Positions 7,114-13,336 of a stretch of DNA of 13,336 nucleotides are shown one piece after another; position 1 is the first letter of the stretch, and each line of letters starts with the position of its first letter. Under the pieces are notes generated by a model. It was given only the letters and a program-made list of their open reading frames with translations. It was not told where the DNA came from and did not search any database. Origin of the DNA: Bacteriovoracaceae bacterium (GTDB taxonomy: Bacteria; Bdellovibrionota; Bacteriovoracia; Bacteriovoracales; Bacteriovoracaceae). The position numbers and the translations under genes are program-made. The DNA lies in NCBI GenBank assembly GCA_023151145.1, contig JAKLJM010000023.1, positions 2,032 to 15,367 on the forward strand. Reading direction: 5' to 3'.

Positions 7114-7884
7114 TTAGGCTGGATTTTCAGAGTCAAAAAAGATGGTTTCTACATCTTTAAAATGACTTTCGATTTTAGATTTCAGTCTTTGAATTCCAAA
7201 TTTTTCAGTGGCGTGGTGTCCTGCTGCAAACATTGTAATGCCTGATTCTCTTGATTCATGATAATGGTGTTCACTCATTTCACCAGTGAGATAGGCATCC
7301 AAGCCGTCTTGTAAGGAAAGTTGCCACTCATCACGAGCACCACCAGTTATGATTCCAATATTACTTATTAATTTTGCTTCTTCAGGAATGGCGACTAGGA
7401 TATTTCTTTGTAGTTTAGTTTGTAAAACTGTAGAGAGTTCACGGGCGTCTATTGGCGATTTAAATTCACCCTTCACTCCAATATAAGTTTTTTTATATAA
7501 TCCAAAGGGAGATATATTTTGTAAGTCCAATAAATCCGCGAGTGCTTTGGCATTCCCAAATTCTAGATTTGCATCAAGTGGCAGGTGATAGCCAAAAAGC
7601 GAAATATCATTCTTAAGTAGTGGGGAAACTCGATGATAAAATGCGCCTGTTAAAGGACGAGTCCCATGAAATTTCCAAAATAGCCCATGATGAACAATTA
7701 AACAATCAGCTTTGGCCAATACTGCTTTTTCCACTGATTCTTTTGTCGCTGAAACAGCAAAAGCAATTTTTTGAATCTTTTCTTTGCCCTCAATTTGTAA
7801 TCCATTAGGGCAATAGTCTTCAAAAAGTTCAGGTTGAAGCCATGTTTTTAATTGTTTTTCTAGTTCAGATTTTAAAATACTCAT
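7114..7884 (-). CDS. Nif3-like dinuclear metal-centre protein
   Basis: This is a 256-residue member of the Nif3/YbgI/YqfO family, whose members form hexameric toroids with a two-metal site. They are often labelled GTP cyclohydrolase 1 type 2, although a physiological role is not settled. The conserved metal ligands are visible as His65 and His66 in HHGLFW, Asp104 in GYHLPLDA, and His223 and Glu227 in HHATE. The spacing matches E. coli YbgI. The N-terminal YCPNGLQIEG segment is also typical. The length is that of the short form, without the PII-like insertion of YqfO. Its ATG overlaps the stop of the upstream TPR gene in the arrangement TAATG. The two are thus one operon and this gene is probably translated by re-initiation. 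Confidence 0.93.
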   Translation of the reverse strand: MSILKSELEKQLKTWLQPELFEDYCPNGLQIEGKEKIQKIAFAVSATKESVEKAVLAKADCLIVHHGLFWKFHGTRPLTGAFYHRVSPLLKNDISLFGYHLPLDANLEFGNAKALADLLDLQNISPFGLYKKTYIGVKGEFKSPIDARELSTVLQTKLQRNILVAIPEEAKLISNIGIITGGARDEWQLSLQDGLDAYLTGEMSEHHYHESRESGITMFAAGHHATEKFGIQRLKSKIESHFKDVETIFFDSENPA

Positions 7885-8942
7885 TATTGATTTAGTTCGC
7901 TAATATTTTCAGTTTTAAATTTCATCATGAAATCTTTTAAATCTCTTGATTCTAGATTTTCTTTAATTTTTAAAACCATTGTTTGTAACTCTTCATTGTC
8001 AGGATTTAGGGCCAAGGCTTTTTGAAATTCATCAATGGCCAGCTCATACTCATTCATCGCAAAATAAGCTCGTCCTGCATTTATAAAAGCAAAGTCTCTA
8101 TTCTGGTAGGAAAGTGATTTTTTCGCCATATTAAACCATTTTAATGAATCTTTAGCGAAACCTTCATTTAAAAGATACACGCCATAGTCATTATAAGGTG
8201 CTCCATAGTCTGAGTCAGTCTTAATGGCCTTGAGGCAATATTCTTTAGCCTTTTCTATACTATTCTCTTTAGCAGAGAGATGACCTAAAAGTGTGAAGAT
8301 TTCGGCCGTCGTTTTAAAGTTTTTTGCTTTATTAAAACAATCTCTAGCTTCGTTGTATTTCTTGTTTAGTAAAAAGAAATGACCTTTTTTTAAGTGTCGA
8401 TCATATAGTTCTTCTTTTTTATAATCAACAATTTCAATAATGGCATGCTCTAAATTTTGGTAACTAGTGAAAACATTTTCATTAATTTGAAAAAACTTTA
8501 TACCATTTTCAGTTTTTACTAAATCACTTAATGTAAAACGTGGAATCTGAACTTCTAATTCAGTATGTGCACGAACCTTTTGATGTAATTCAAAGGCACC
8601 GTAGTAAAGGGTGTTGATGAAATGAATGGAGGTATTCAAAACATGGTGATTTAAAAGTGATAATTTCAAATATGATTCAAATAAGTGATTAATCTCTTTT
8701 AATTCTTTAACTAAAGAACTTGCTTTGTGATCGAGTGTACTTTCTTTAAAAGTGAAATTCAATTGATCAGAAAGACATGATTTACATTCATTAATTAAGT
8801 TGATGATTTCTTTTTTGATGACTGGAAGGTGAGTGATGTCTGCATGGTCATGTAAAACAAAAATAAGTCGGTCTAAATAATTTTGAACATTGAAGAGTTC
8901 AACTTGTATGAGCTCTTTAGTAGCAATTTGGTTTTCTTCCAT
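7884..8942 (-). CDS. TPR-repeat protein of unknown function
   Basis: This is a 352-residue protein with no signal peptide. The N-terminal half (about 1-175) is helical with no motif I recognise. The C-terminal half holds about four tetratricopeptide repeats (about 181-315): LKKGHFFLLNKKYNEARDCF, then the LLGHLSAKENSIEKAKEYCL, YGVYLLNEGFAKDSLKWF and AGRAYFAMNEYELAIDEF units, the last followed by ALALNPDNEE. TPRs mediate protein-protein contacts, so this is probably an adaptor or assembly factor. The start at 8942 is chosen because GAGGA sits exactly 5 nt upstream; the in-frame ATG at 8960 has no such site and would lie at the predicted transcription start. It has a good promoter at 8967-8996. 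It overlaps the Nif3-family gene by one base, but any functional link to it is inference. Confidence 0.85.
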   Translation of the reverse strand: MEENQIATKELIQVELFNVQNYLDRLIFVLHDHADITHLPVIKKEIINLINECKSCLSDQLNFTFKESTLDHKASSLVKELKEINHLFESYLKLSLLNHHVLNTSIHFINTLYYGAFELHQKVRAHTELEVQIPRFTLSDLVKTENGIKFFQINENVFTSYQNLEHAIIEIVDYKKEELYDRHLKKGHFFLLNKKYNEARDCFNKAKNFKTTAEIFTLLGHLSAKENSIEKAKEYCLKAIKTDSDYGAPYNDYGVYLLNEGFAKDSLKWFNMAKKSLSYQNRDFAFINAGRAYFAMNEYELAIDEFQKALALNPDNEELQTMVLKIKENLESRDLKDFMMKFKTENISELNQ

Positions 8943-8947
8943 AAAAA

Positions 8948-8952
8948 TCCTC
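8948..8952 (-). promoter_or_regulatory. Ribosome binding site that fixes the TPR gene start
   Basis: Reading the minus strand, GAGGA is followed by TTTTT and the ATG at 8942-8940. Its quality and 5-nt spacing favour this ATG over the upstream in-frame ATG at 8960-8958. Confidence 0.8.
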
Positions 8953-8966
8953 ACTTCCATATGATC

Positions 8967-8996
8967 ATTATGACTAATAATTCATTTATATGTAAA
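8967..8996 (-). promoter_or_regulatory. Sigma70-like promoter of the TPR-nif3 operon
   Basis: On the minus strand, TTTACA (8996-8991) and CATAAT (8972-8967) each match 5 of 6 consensus positions, with an 18-bp spacer. The predicted start is near 8960, giving a short leader of about 17 nt that contains the GAGGA ribosome binding site. The -35 box lies within the end of the inverted repeat 8992-9022. This is the best-looking promoter in the window. Confidence 0.6.
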
Positions 8997-9022
8997 CTTG
9001 TTTCATCCTGAGACAAGCTTAC
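8992..9022. repeat. 13-bp inverted repeat at the -35 box: operator or weak terminator
   Basis: The arms GTAAACTTGTTTC (8992-9004) and GAGACAAGCTTAC (9010-9022) pair over 13 bp, with one mismatch and one wobble and a 5-nt loop. On the minus strand it comes after the end of the DKFEHF gene (stop at 9070) but lacks a good T run. It also overlaps the -35 box of the TPR-nif3 promoter. It may end transcription from upstream, bind a repressor, or both. The remaining bases 9023-9069 show nothing else. Confidence 0.5.
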
Positions 9023-9069
9023 ATTTTATATCAAAGCAAAATTAGTGCCGAGATTAAATGGCTGAAGTT

Positions 9070-10005
9070 TTAGCGAGATTTTACATTAATCCCTTTGAAA
9101 TTTATCAAATATGGCGAATATGGTCCGTATTTTTGTTCTAAATTCTGGAGTCTATTTGGGTCTAGTGGACAAGTGACTTTTTGGCCACTTTTTTGAGATA
9201 ATTCCTTTAACTGATACTTCACCTTTGCTACCATCGTCCATGTTCTGTATTCAGAGCAATTGATAGCTTCATCCCAAGCATCATCTACATATCTAGACCA
9301 ATCAATATCTTTTACCTTTAACCATTTATTATTTTCACAGGTAATATACGGCCCCCAGTTTTCCCCAAGGATGTCGTCATTTTTTTGTAGTATGTGATTC
9401 CAAAAACGCATGCCATTAAATTCAGCGGCTAAATCCCCATAGGAAATAACCCCAGTGGTCCATGCTCCTAAGAGACCATATTCATCTCCAAAACCAATAT
9501 TTGCAGTTTCTTCAATTGAATTTTTCTTTAGATAAAATGATTTGAAATAAGAAAATCCAGTTCCAGAAAAATGTTCAAATTTATCTGTACCAATTAAACG
9601 TTCGTTCACTAAAATAAGACTTGCAGAAGGATCATAAATTTTTCTGGCCATAAAGCCTGTTACCACAGCATCTTTAATTCTGAATTGACCGTAAATAGAA
9701 TCTTTATGTGGGGTTTTTGTACGCTCTAGTTCTTTTGAATCAATGATATATTTTGCAAACTTTCCTATATATCCATTTTTAAATTCTTTACGAAGGGCCT
9801 TATAGAGTCCTGCTTCGTTACATAGATGTTCTTCTTTATTTAGCTTTGTGATTACTTCAACCATCAATTCATTTCCATACTGATTTATCAGAGGAGCTGA
9901 ATTTTTTATATTTGCTTGTCTTATATTGAAATTATCTACTTCAGCAGCTTGTAAGGGGAGAAACGACAATAATAGAGTTTTTAATACTATTTTAGTAAAT
10001 AACAT
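9070..10005 (-). CDS. Exported protein of unknown function with DKFEHF motif
   Basis: I do not recognise this 311-residue protein. It has a clear Sec signal peptide: MLFTKIVLK, hydrophobic TLLLSFLPLQ, and likely cleavage after QA or QAA (residues 20-21). The mature protein is rich in aromatic residues and has four cysteines (62, 223, 250, 279) that could form disulfides. Two segments look like conserved motifs: GTDKFEHFSGTGFSYF (139-154) and YGDLAAEFNGMRFW (189-202). The first loosely resembles the DK-x-x-HF motif of small outer-membrane-associated lipoproteins such as YfiM (DUF2279), but this protein is much longer and I do not assign it there. A location in the periplasm or outer-membrane inner face is inferred. 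A perfect hairpin sits immediately before its ATG and pairs the AGGA ribosome binding site. It lies downstream of the polyglycine-protein gene on the same strand with a 70-bp gap. Confidence 0.72.
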   Translation of the reverse strand: MLFTKIVLKTLLLSFLPLQAAEVDNFNIRQANIKNSAPLINQYGNELMVEVITKLNKEEHLCNEAGLYKALRKEFKNGYIGKFAKYIIDSKELERTKTPHKDSIYGQFRIKDAVVTGFMARKIYDPSASLILVNERLIGTDKFEHFSGTGFSYFKSFYLKKNSIEETANIGFGDEYGLLGAWTTGVISYGDLAAEFNGMRFWNHILQKNDDILGENWGPYITCENNKWLKVKDIDWSRYVDDAWDEAINCSEYRTWTMVAKVKYQLKELSQKSGQKVTCPLDPNRLQNLEQKYGPYSPYLINFKGINVKSR

Positions 10006-10036
10006 AAACCATCCTAAATTTTGATTAGGATGGTTT
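10006..10036 (-). promoter_or_regulatory. Perfect 12-bp hairpin covering the ribosome binding site
   Basis: The inverted repeat AAACCATCCTAA (10006-10017) and TTAGGATGGTTT (10025-10036) is perfect over 12 bp with a 7-nt loop. Read on the minus strand, the second arm ends directly at the ATG (10005-10003) of the DKFEHF gene. It contains that gene's AGGA Shine-Dalgarno, 6 nt from the start. In RNA the fold would hide the ribosome binding site. It could also act as a terminator for the upstream polyglycine-protein gene, but the bases that follow on the minus strand (ATGTTATTTAC) make a poor U tract. The rest of the gap 10037-10075 has no clear element. Confidence 0.65.
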
Positions 10037-10075
10037 AAGGTTTATGAGATGTTTTGTTAAGGGGATATGTAAAAA

Positions 10076-11851
10076 TTACTTAGCTTGTTGGTACTCTAAT
10101 AATCGGCTACCTTCTGAGCTAACTTCTTTATAGCGAGAAGAGATTTGTTGAAAAATGTTTCCTTCTTTTTTTCCTACCGAAGCTGGACCTCTTAGGTTTA
10201 AGACTCCATTGGCATTGGCGGTTTTATTCTTAAACATATCGGCAAATGGATTAGCTTCATCTTTTCCAGTTTTTTTGCCACCAATTCCAAGTCCACCCAT
10301 GACAGAGACGCCACTACCACCGCTATAAGCCGCTTTACTACTAGTTCCAGCAGCTGAAACACTTTCAGCTTGTTTTTGTCCTGTCGGTCCACCACCGCCG
10401 CCACCGCCGCCTCCAGCACCACCACCGCCAGCACCGCCACCACCAACTGATTGTGGTCCGTTACCTTCACCAAGGGTTGCAGCAGAAGACGTATCAACGA
10501 GGTTATTAGATTTATCGACTGGAGTAATGACGTTTCCAAGTGAATCAAAGGTTTTCTTTCCATTTGGACCATTAGGATTTACTGCGTTTGAAGCTGTAGA
10601 TGAGTTTGGATCAATAGGAGAGTATGACGTTCCAGTCGCTCCCGCTCCAAATGAAATGGATTCACCACTAAAGGGATCAACTTGATAACTTAAATCACCA
10701 GACATACATTTCGGGTCAGCTGGATTTTGCTGACAATAAGCAACTGTCGCGTCTTCAGAAAGAACGTTAAAATCAACCGGTTTAAAGGCATCTACTTTTG
10801 CCATAGCATCGTCGATAGCATCAATACGACTATCTGCAATTTTGGCCATAATCATCTGGCTTACTGCCACACCACCAATGTTTATTAATTGTTGCTTAAA
10901 CTCATCTCGTTGTTCTTGGTTAATAAGTACACCGGAAGCAGGTTGAAGCAAGATTTTTGCAGTATCAGAATCTGAAACTTTTGAAGTAATAGTATCGGCA
11001 TCTGGAATTTTTTTAAATAGCGAAACAAGGTAAGCAAGCTTTCCTGCTTCCAGAGCTGCTCTTTGTTTTAAGACCTGACTTTGAGCTTCCATGCTTGTTT
11101 TCTGTGCCCCTAAAGCAGCCTTTGGGTCATCGCTCTTGCCTTGGGCTTTAGCCATGGCGGTTTGAGATTCACCTTGTGCCCAAACTTCTTGTCCTTGATG
11201 AACGAGAGTTTGTGCTTGAGTAATTGTGGTAAACGCATTAGCGAAGGCGACACACGGTTCATAGTCAATAGTGATCGAACCTTCAGACTCACAACTTACG
11301 CCTTCTGCAATGGTTTTAAAGTTTTTAAATTCACGAGTGGGACTTGGTTTGGTCGGAGTAAAATTACCAGAAAATCTTTCTTTTAATAAAAAAGAATTGA
11401 TACGTATACAATCTTTGTTTTCGTGAAAGGTTAGAGGATTTTTTGTGAGGCAATTAAACGCGATTTGAGCCTGCGTGTTATCCTTGCTATAGGCGATATT
11501 TGCACAAATGGCATTGCTTTTAAAATCACTTATTTTAGCATCAGTGCTGTGAATTTTATTTAGGAATTTTTGTAAGTCGGCATCATCTGCAGGGATACTA
11601 TCTTTTGGAACAAATTTTTTCAATTCAGCAATCTTCTCTTCATTATAGTTAATATACTTACAATCGTTATCTCCAGTTTTGCTGGAATCTATAATTTTAT
11701 TCTGTTCCATAAATGCTTTAATTTCAGCAGCAGATTTTTTCTGCGGAGTCTCTGCGTAAGCATTTGGATGAAACATGGAAACGGAAAGAGATAAGAGAAG
11801 AAGTTTATTTAATTTAATTAAACTTATATTCATTAATTGATTTTTTTTCAT
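10076..11851 (-). CDS. Large exported Cys- and Gly-rich protein, function unknown
   Basis: I do not recognise this 591-residue protein. The ATG at 11851 has GGATGAG 5 nt upstream; a GTG at 11857 is in frame but overlaps that site. A long signal peptide (n-region to about 16, hydrophobic LLLLSLSVSM, cleavage after AYA at residue 33) predicts export. The mature N-terminal domain (about 34-205) has six Cys (66, 118, 136, 150, 189, 202 by the GTG numbering). Next comes a Gln/Ala-rich, probably coiled-coil stretch (about 212-285), a helical part to about 360, and a Cys pair ending in YCQQNPADPKCM. A long Ser/Asn/Gly/Pro low-complexity region with a polyglycine tract follows (about 395-535). The C-terminal end contains VLNL and IFQQISSRY, similar to the end of the partial protein at 12549-13336. 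Surface or envelope location is inferred. Homopolymeric Gly and disulfides suggest a structural or adhesive role, unproven. Confidence 0.75.
   Translation of the reverse strand: MKKNQLMNISLIKLNKLLLLSLSVSMFHPNAYAETPQKKSAAEIKAFMEQNKIIDSSKTGDNDCKYINYNEEKIAELKKFVPKDSIPADDADLQKFLNKIHSTDAKISDFKSNAICANIAYSKDNTQAQIAFNCLTKNPLTFHENKDCIRINSFLLKERFSGNFTPTKPSPTREFKNFKTIAEGVSCESEGSITIDYEPCVAFANAFTTITQAQTLVHQGQEVWAQGESQTAMAKAQGKSDDPKAALGAQKTSMEAQSQVLKQRAALEAGKLAYLVSLFKKIPDADTITSKVSDSDTAKILLQPASGVLINQEQRDEFKQQLINIGGVAVSQMIMAKIADSRIDAIDDAMAKVDAFKPVDFNVLSEDATVAYCQQNPADPKCMSGDLSYQVDPFSGESISFGAGATGTSYSPIDPNSSTASNAVNPNGPNGKKTFDSLGNVITPVDKSNNLVDTSSAATLGEGNGPQSVGGGGAGGGGAGGGGGGGGGPTGQKQAESVSAAGTSSKAAYSGGSGVSVMGGLGIGGKKTGKDEANPFADMFKNKTANANGVLNLRGPASVGKKEGNIFQQISSRYKEVSSEGSRLLEYQQAK
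10388..10444 (-). repeat. GGN codon tract encoding a polyglycine run
   Basis: Nineteen consecutive codons, seventeen Gly and two Ala, form an imperfect trinucleotide repeat (GGT/GGC/GGA with two GCT). It is strikingly GC-rich inside AT-rich surroundings. The encoded run GGGG A GGGG A then nine Gly lies between Ser/Gln-rich linkers and is probably a flexible spacer. Such tracts can change length by slippage in steps of three bases without a frameshift. Confidence 0.85.
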
Positions 11852-12089
11852 ATTCACTCATCCGTTTCAATTTATTTCTTGCACAAAGAAACTAACACTA
11901 TTCTAAACCCTTAACGGCTAAATACCGGATAAACTTTATCGGAAATGCGAAATAATTAGTTAAGTATCTGATAATTATAGATTTTATTAGAGTTAAAGTA
12001 GCGAGAAGAATGCCTCAATTCATTGGCAAATTAACCAAATCCACATAGAGTATGGGATAAGAAATGAATTATCGAATAAGGGGTTATCT
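11852..12089. promoter_or_regulatory. Divergent intergenic region of the polyglycine-protein gene and the thioesterase gene
   Basis: This 238-bp AT-rich gap must hold promoters for both directions. For the plus strand there is a fair sigma70-like pair (see 12023-12051). For the minus strand I see -10-like TAGAAT (11905-11900) and TATAAT (11979-11974), but neither has a good -35, so I do not choose. An imperfect inverted repeat, CCGGATAAACTTTATCGG at 11925-11942 (one bulged base), could be an operator upstream of the minus-strand gene. The minus-strand ribosome binding site GGATGAG is at 11863-11857. No gene is visible in the gap. Confidence 0.4.
12023..12051 (+). promoter_or_regulatory. Candidate promoter of the thioesterase gene
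   Basis: TTGGCA (12023-12028) and TAGAGT (12046-12051) are separated by 17 bp. The -35 matches 4 of 6 and the -10 4 of 6 consensus positions. A start near 12058 would give a leader of about 30 nt containing the AAGGGG Shine-Dalgarno (12078-12083), 6 nt before the ATG at 12090. Confidence 0.4.
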
Positions 12090-12530
12090 ATGGATGAAAG
12101 GTCCAAATTAAGTCCAGTTTACGAATATAAAAAACTGATTTTAGAACAACACTTAGATACGTTTGGGCACGTGAATAATGCGACTTATTTAATGCTATAT
12201 GAAGAAGCGCGCTGGGATTTTATTACTAAAAATGGACTTGGACTAAAAGAGATCATGGAAAATAAAGTAGGTCCAGTTTTACTAGACTTGCATTTAACTT
12301 TTAAGGCAGAGCTATTAAATAGAGAAGAGATCACCATTGTTTCTCATGGAACTGAAATGAAAAATAAGTTTGTGATGGTTTTAGAGCAAAAAATTTTAAA
12401 ACCTAATGGTAAAATCGCTTCTACATTAAATCTAAGCGTTGGGTTAATGGATTTAAAAGAGAGAAAACTAATTGCTCCGACTGAAGAATGGTTAAGAGCA
12501 TTAGGTATGGAAGCATTTGTAGAAGACTAA
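12090..12530 (+). CDS. Acyl-CoA thioesterase, 4HBT hotdog family
   Basis: This 146-residue single-domain hotdog protein probably hydrolyses acyl-CoA thioesters in the cytoplasm. The family signature lies near the N-terminus: Asp23 in HLDTFGHVNNATYL, HVNN at 27-30, then YEEAR at 37-41 (the helix facing the active site). Length and motif match the YbgC/FadM/4-hydroxybenzoyl-CoA thioesterase group. Family members act as dimers or tetramers. The exact acyl substrate cannot be read from the sequence. The ATG is supported by AAGGGG 6 nt upstream. It is a single gene between two minus-strand genes for exported proteins, and no functional link to them is evident. Confidence 0.9.
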   Translation: MDERSKLSPVYEYKKLILEQHLDTFGHVNNATYLMLYEEARWDFITKNGLGLKEIMENKVGPVLLDLHLTFKAELLNREEITIVSHGTEMKNKFVMVLEQKILKPNGKIASTLNLSVGLMDLKERKLIAPTEEWLRALGMEAFVED

Positions 12531-12532
12531 AA

Positions 12533-12563
12533 ATTGAGGAAGGATAAATTATTCTTCCTCAAT
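12533..12563. terminator. Inverted repeat shared by the converging thioesterase and right-edge genes
   Basis: A perfect 10-bp stem pairs ATTGAGGAAG (12533-12542, with the flanking A counted) and CTTCCTCAAT (12554-12563), with an 11-nt loop. Read on the minus strand it is followed by a T run (complement of 12529-12532), so it looks like the terminator of the right-edge gene. In the plus direction only a weak T-rich stretch follows. The stop codon of the minus gene (12551-12549) lies in the loop. One arm encodes that protein's last glutamates. Confidence 0.7.
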
Positions 12564-13336
12564 AAGTCTTTTCAAACCTGATTGCATATAACGATTGGAT
12601 AAAATATCAAAAATAGACGATCCGCTGTTCTTATTAATATCACCTGTGATTTTATATTTTTTTGTCTCTTCGCCAGTTTCTGGTAAATTTAGAACTTGTC
12701 CACCTTGAGAGCTTGCTTCATTAAAAGCAAATTTAAAACCACCTTCTTTTTTACTTTTTGCTTTATTTACTCCAGCACCACCAGATAACTCTACACCATT
12801 TTTCTTTAAATCAGCTTCAACTGATTTAATAGAATTGGCCAAATCTCCATCTGGTTTATTACCTAAGAAAGGTGAGGAGGCAGCAACAGATCCCATTACA
12901 TCATTTCCGATAAAAGCTTCTGATGCGACAATGGCTTTCTCAGGATTTTTAAGAATTTCTAATCCTTTAATGAGATCAGGGTTATTCGTTTTTTTAATTG
13001 ATTGTTCTAATAATTGCATAGCTGCTTTTTTAGATCTTTCGGCATTAACTGCAAGTGAACCAGCATTTAAATTACCGAGGTCACCATTTCCATTTGCAGT
13101 ATTTAAGCCTTGTCCTAAAACAGATGAAAGATTTCCATTTTTAGCAAATCCACTCATTGAAGAAGGAATAGAGATTGAAAGTTGATCTGCTTTCATACAA
13201 GCATTTTCACCTTTCTCATTTTTTAATTTTTTACATCGACAGTTTTCATCAAATTGATTGTTAATTGTCATACAACCATAGAGATTCGTTGCAAGTTTAG
13301 CCTTCAGATAATTATCTTTTGTCCCATCTAATTTAA
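12549..13336 (-). CDS. Presumed exported protein with VLNL / IFDILSNRY tail (5' end outside window)
   Basis: The frame stays open beyond the ATG at 13271 to the right edge (residues reading LDGTKDNYLKAKLATNLYGC just before it). That ATG is therefore probably internal and at least 261 residues of a longer protein are present. I do not recognise the family. Visible are a Cys cluster (YGCM, CRCKK, NACM), a Ser/Gly/Asn-rich low-complexity stretch, a helical middle part, and a C-terminal tail with GQVLNL, IFDILSNRY and acidic LIEEE. The CM followed by a Ser-rich region, then KK..G, F..F, VLNL and IF..(I/L)S.RY, occur in the same order at the end of the polyglycine protein at 10076-11851. That suggests a distant paralog and hence export, although the signal peptide is not in view. 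It ends in a hairpin shared with the thioesterase gene. Confidence 0.7.
   Translation of the reverse strand, partial: KLDGTKDNYLKAKLATNLYGCMTINNQFDENCRCKKLKNEKGENACMKADQLSISIPSSMSGFAKNGNLSSVLGQGLNTANGNGDLGNLNAGSLAVNAERSKKAAMQLLEQSIKKTNNPDLIKGLEILKNPEKAIVASEAFIGNDVMGSVAASSPFLGNKPDGDLANSIKSVEADLKKNGVELSGGAGVNKAKSKKEGGFKFAFNEASSQGGQVLNLPETGEETKKYKITGDINKNSGSSIFDILSNRYMQSGLKRLIEEE

Noticed and set aside
8943..8960. Upstream ATG (8960) for the TPR gene
   Set aside because: GAGGA 5 nt before the ATG at 8942 and a predicted transcription start near 8960 favour the downstream ATG.
10388..10444. CRISPR-like or tandem DNA repeat
   Set aside because: The repetition is explained by consecutive Gly codons in frame; there are no spacers or palindromic repeats.
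10198..10572. Alternative minus-strand frame over the polyglycine region
   Set aside because: It is the shifted reading of the GGN repeat (Val/Ala-rich) within a longer gene that has a signal peptide and conserved tail; long open frames are expected there.
12835..13185. Plus-strand open frame opposite the right-edge gene
   Set aside because: It is antisense to a gene whose tail matches a paralog in the window. No start context or family signal is visible.
1..13336. tRNA, rRNA, mobile element or defence island
   Set aside because: I saw no cloverleaf-like element, no transposase/integrase motifs, no terminal inverted repeats with target duplications, and no recognised defence gene.

Overview
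This 13.3 kb window is AT-rich DNA (GC by eye around one third) from a Gram-negative-type bacterium. Five to six genes have clear family assignments: cysS, lysA, uvrB, a Nif3-family protein, a hotdog thioesterase and a metallophosphoesterase. Around them are exported proteins with Sec-type signal peptides and no family I recognise. The base composition, the mix of housekeeping genes and large Cys- and Gly-rich exported proteins, and the single-gene transcription units would suit Bdellovibrionota (Bacteriovorax/Halobacteriovorax/Peredibacter-like). That placement is an impression; no marker gene here proves it. I see no rRNA, tRNA, CRISPR array, transposase, integrase or phage gene, so this reads as chromosomal backbone with lineage-specific genes.

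Left part (1-5000): the tail of an unknown gene ends at a hairpin terminator. Then comes cysS (+), which converges on lysA (-) and shares a bidirectional terminator with it. lysA and uvrB (+) are divergent with only 23 bp between their start codons. That gap holds overlapping back-to-back -10 boxes and no good ribosome binding site.

Middle part (5000-9000): a small soluble zincin-like HELGH protein (-) faces away from a two-gene + strand unit. That unit encodes a small exported protein overlapping a large calcineurin-type phosphoesterase with an internal hydrophobic stretch. Converging on it is a two-gene - strand operon, a TPR protein followed by a Nif3-family protein, joined by a TAATG stop/start. 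The operon has a good sigma70-like promoter whose -35 box lies in an inverted repeat.

Right part (9000-13336): three - strand genes encode proteins exported or presumed exported. They are a 311-residue protein with a DKFEHF motif, a roughly 590-residue Cys-containing protein with a polyglycine tract, and a protein cut by the right edge. The last two share C-terminal motifs (VLNL, then IF..(I/L)S.RY) and look like distant paralogs. A 4HBT thioesterase (+) lies between them. A perfect 12-bp hairpin covers the ribosome binding site of the DKFEHF gene and is the clearest regulatory candidate in the window.

I did not find a self-evident new multi-gene system. The best leads are the paralogous exported pair, the RBS-covering hairpin and the compressed lysA/uvrB promoter.
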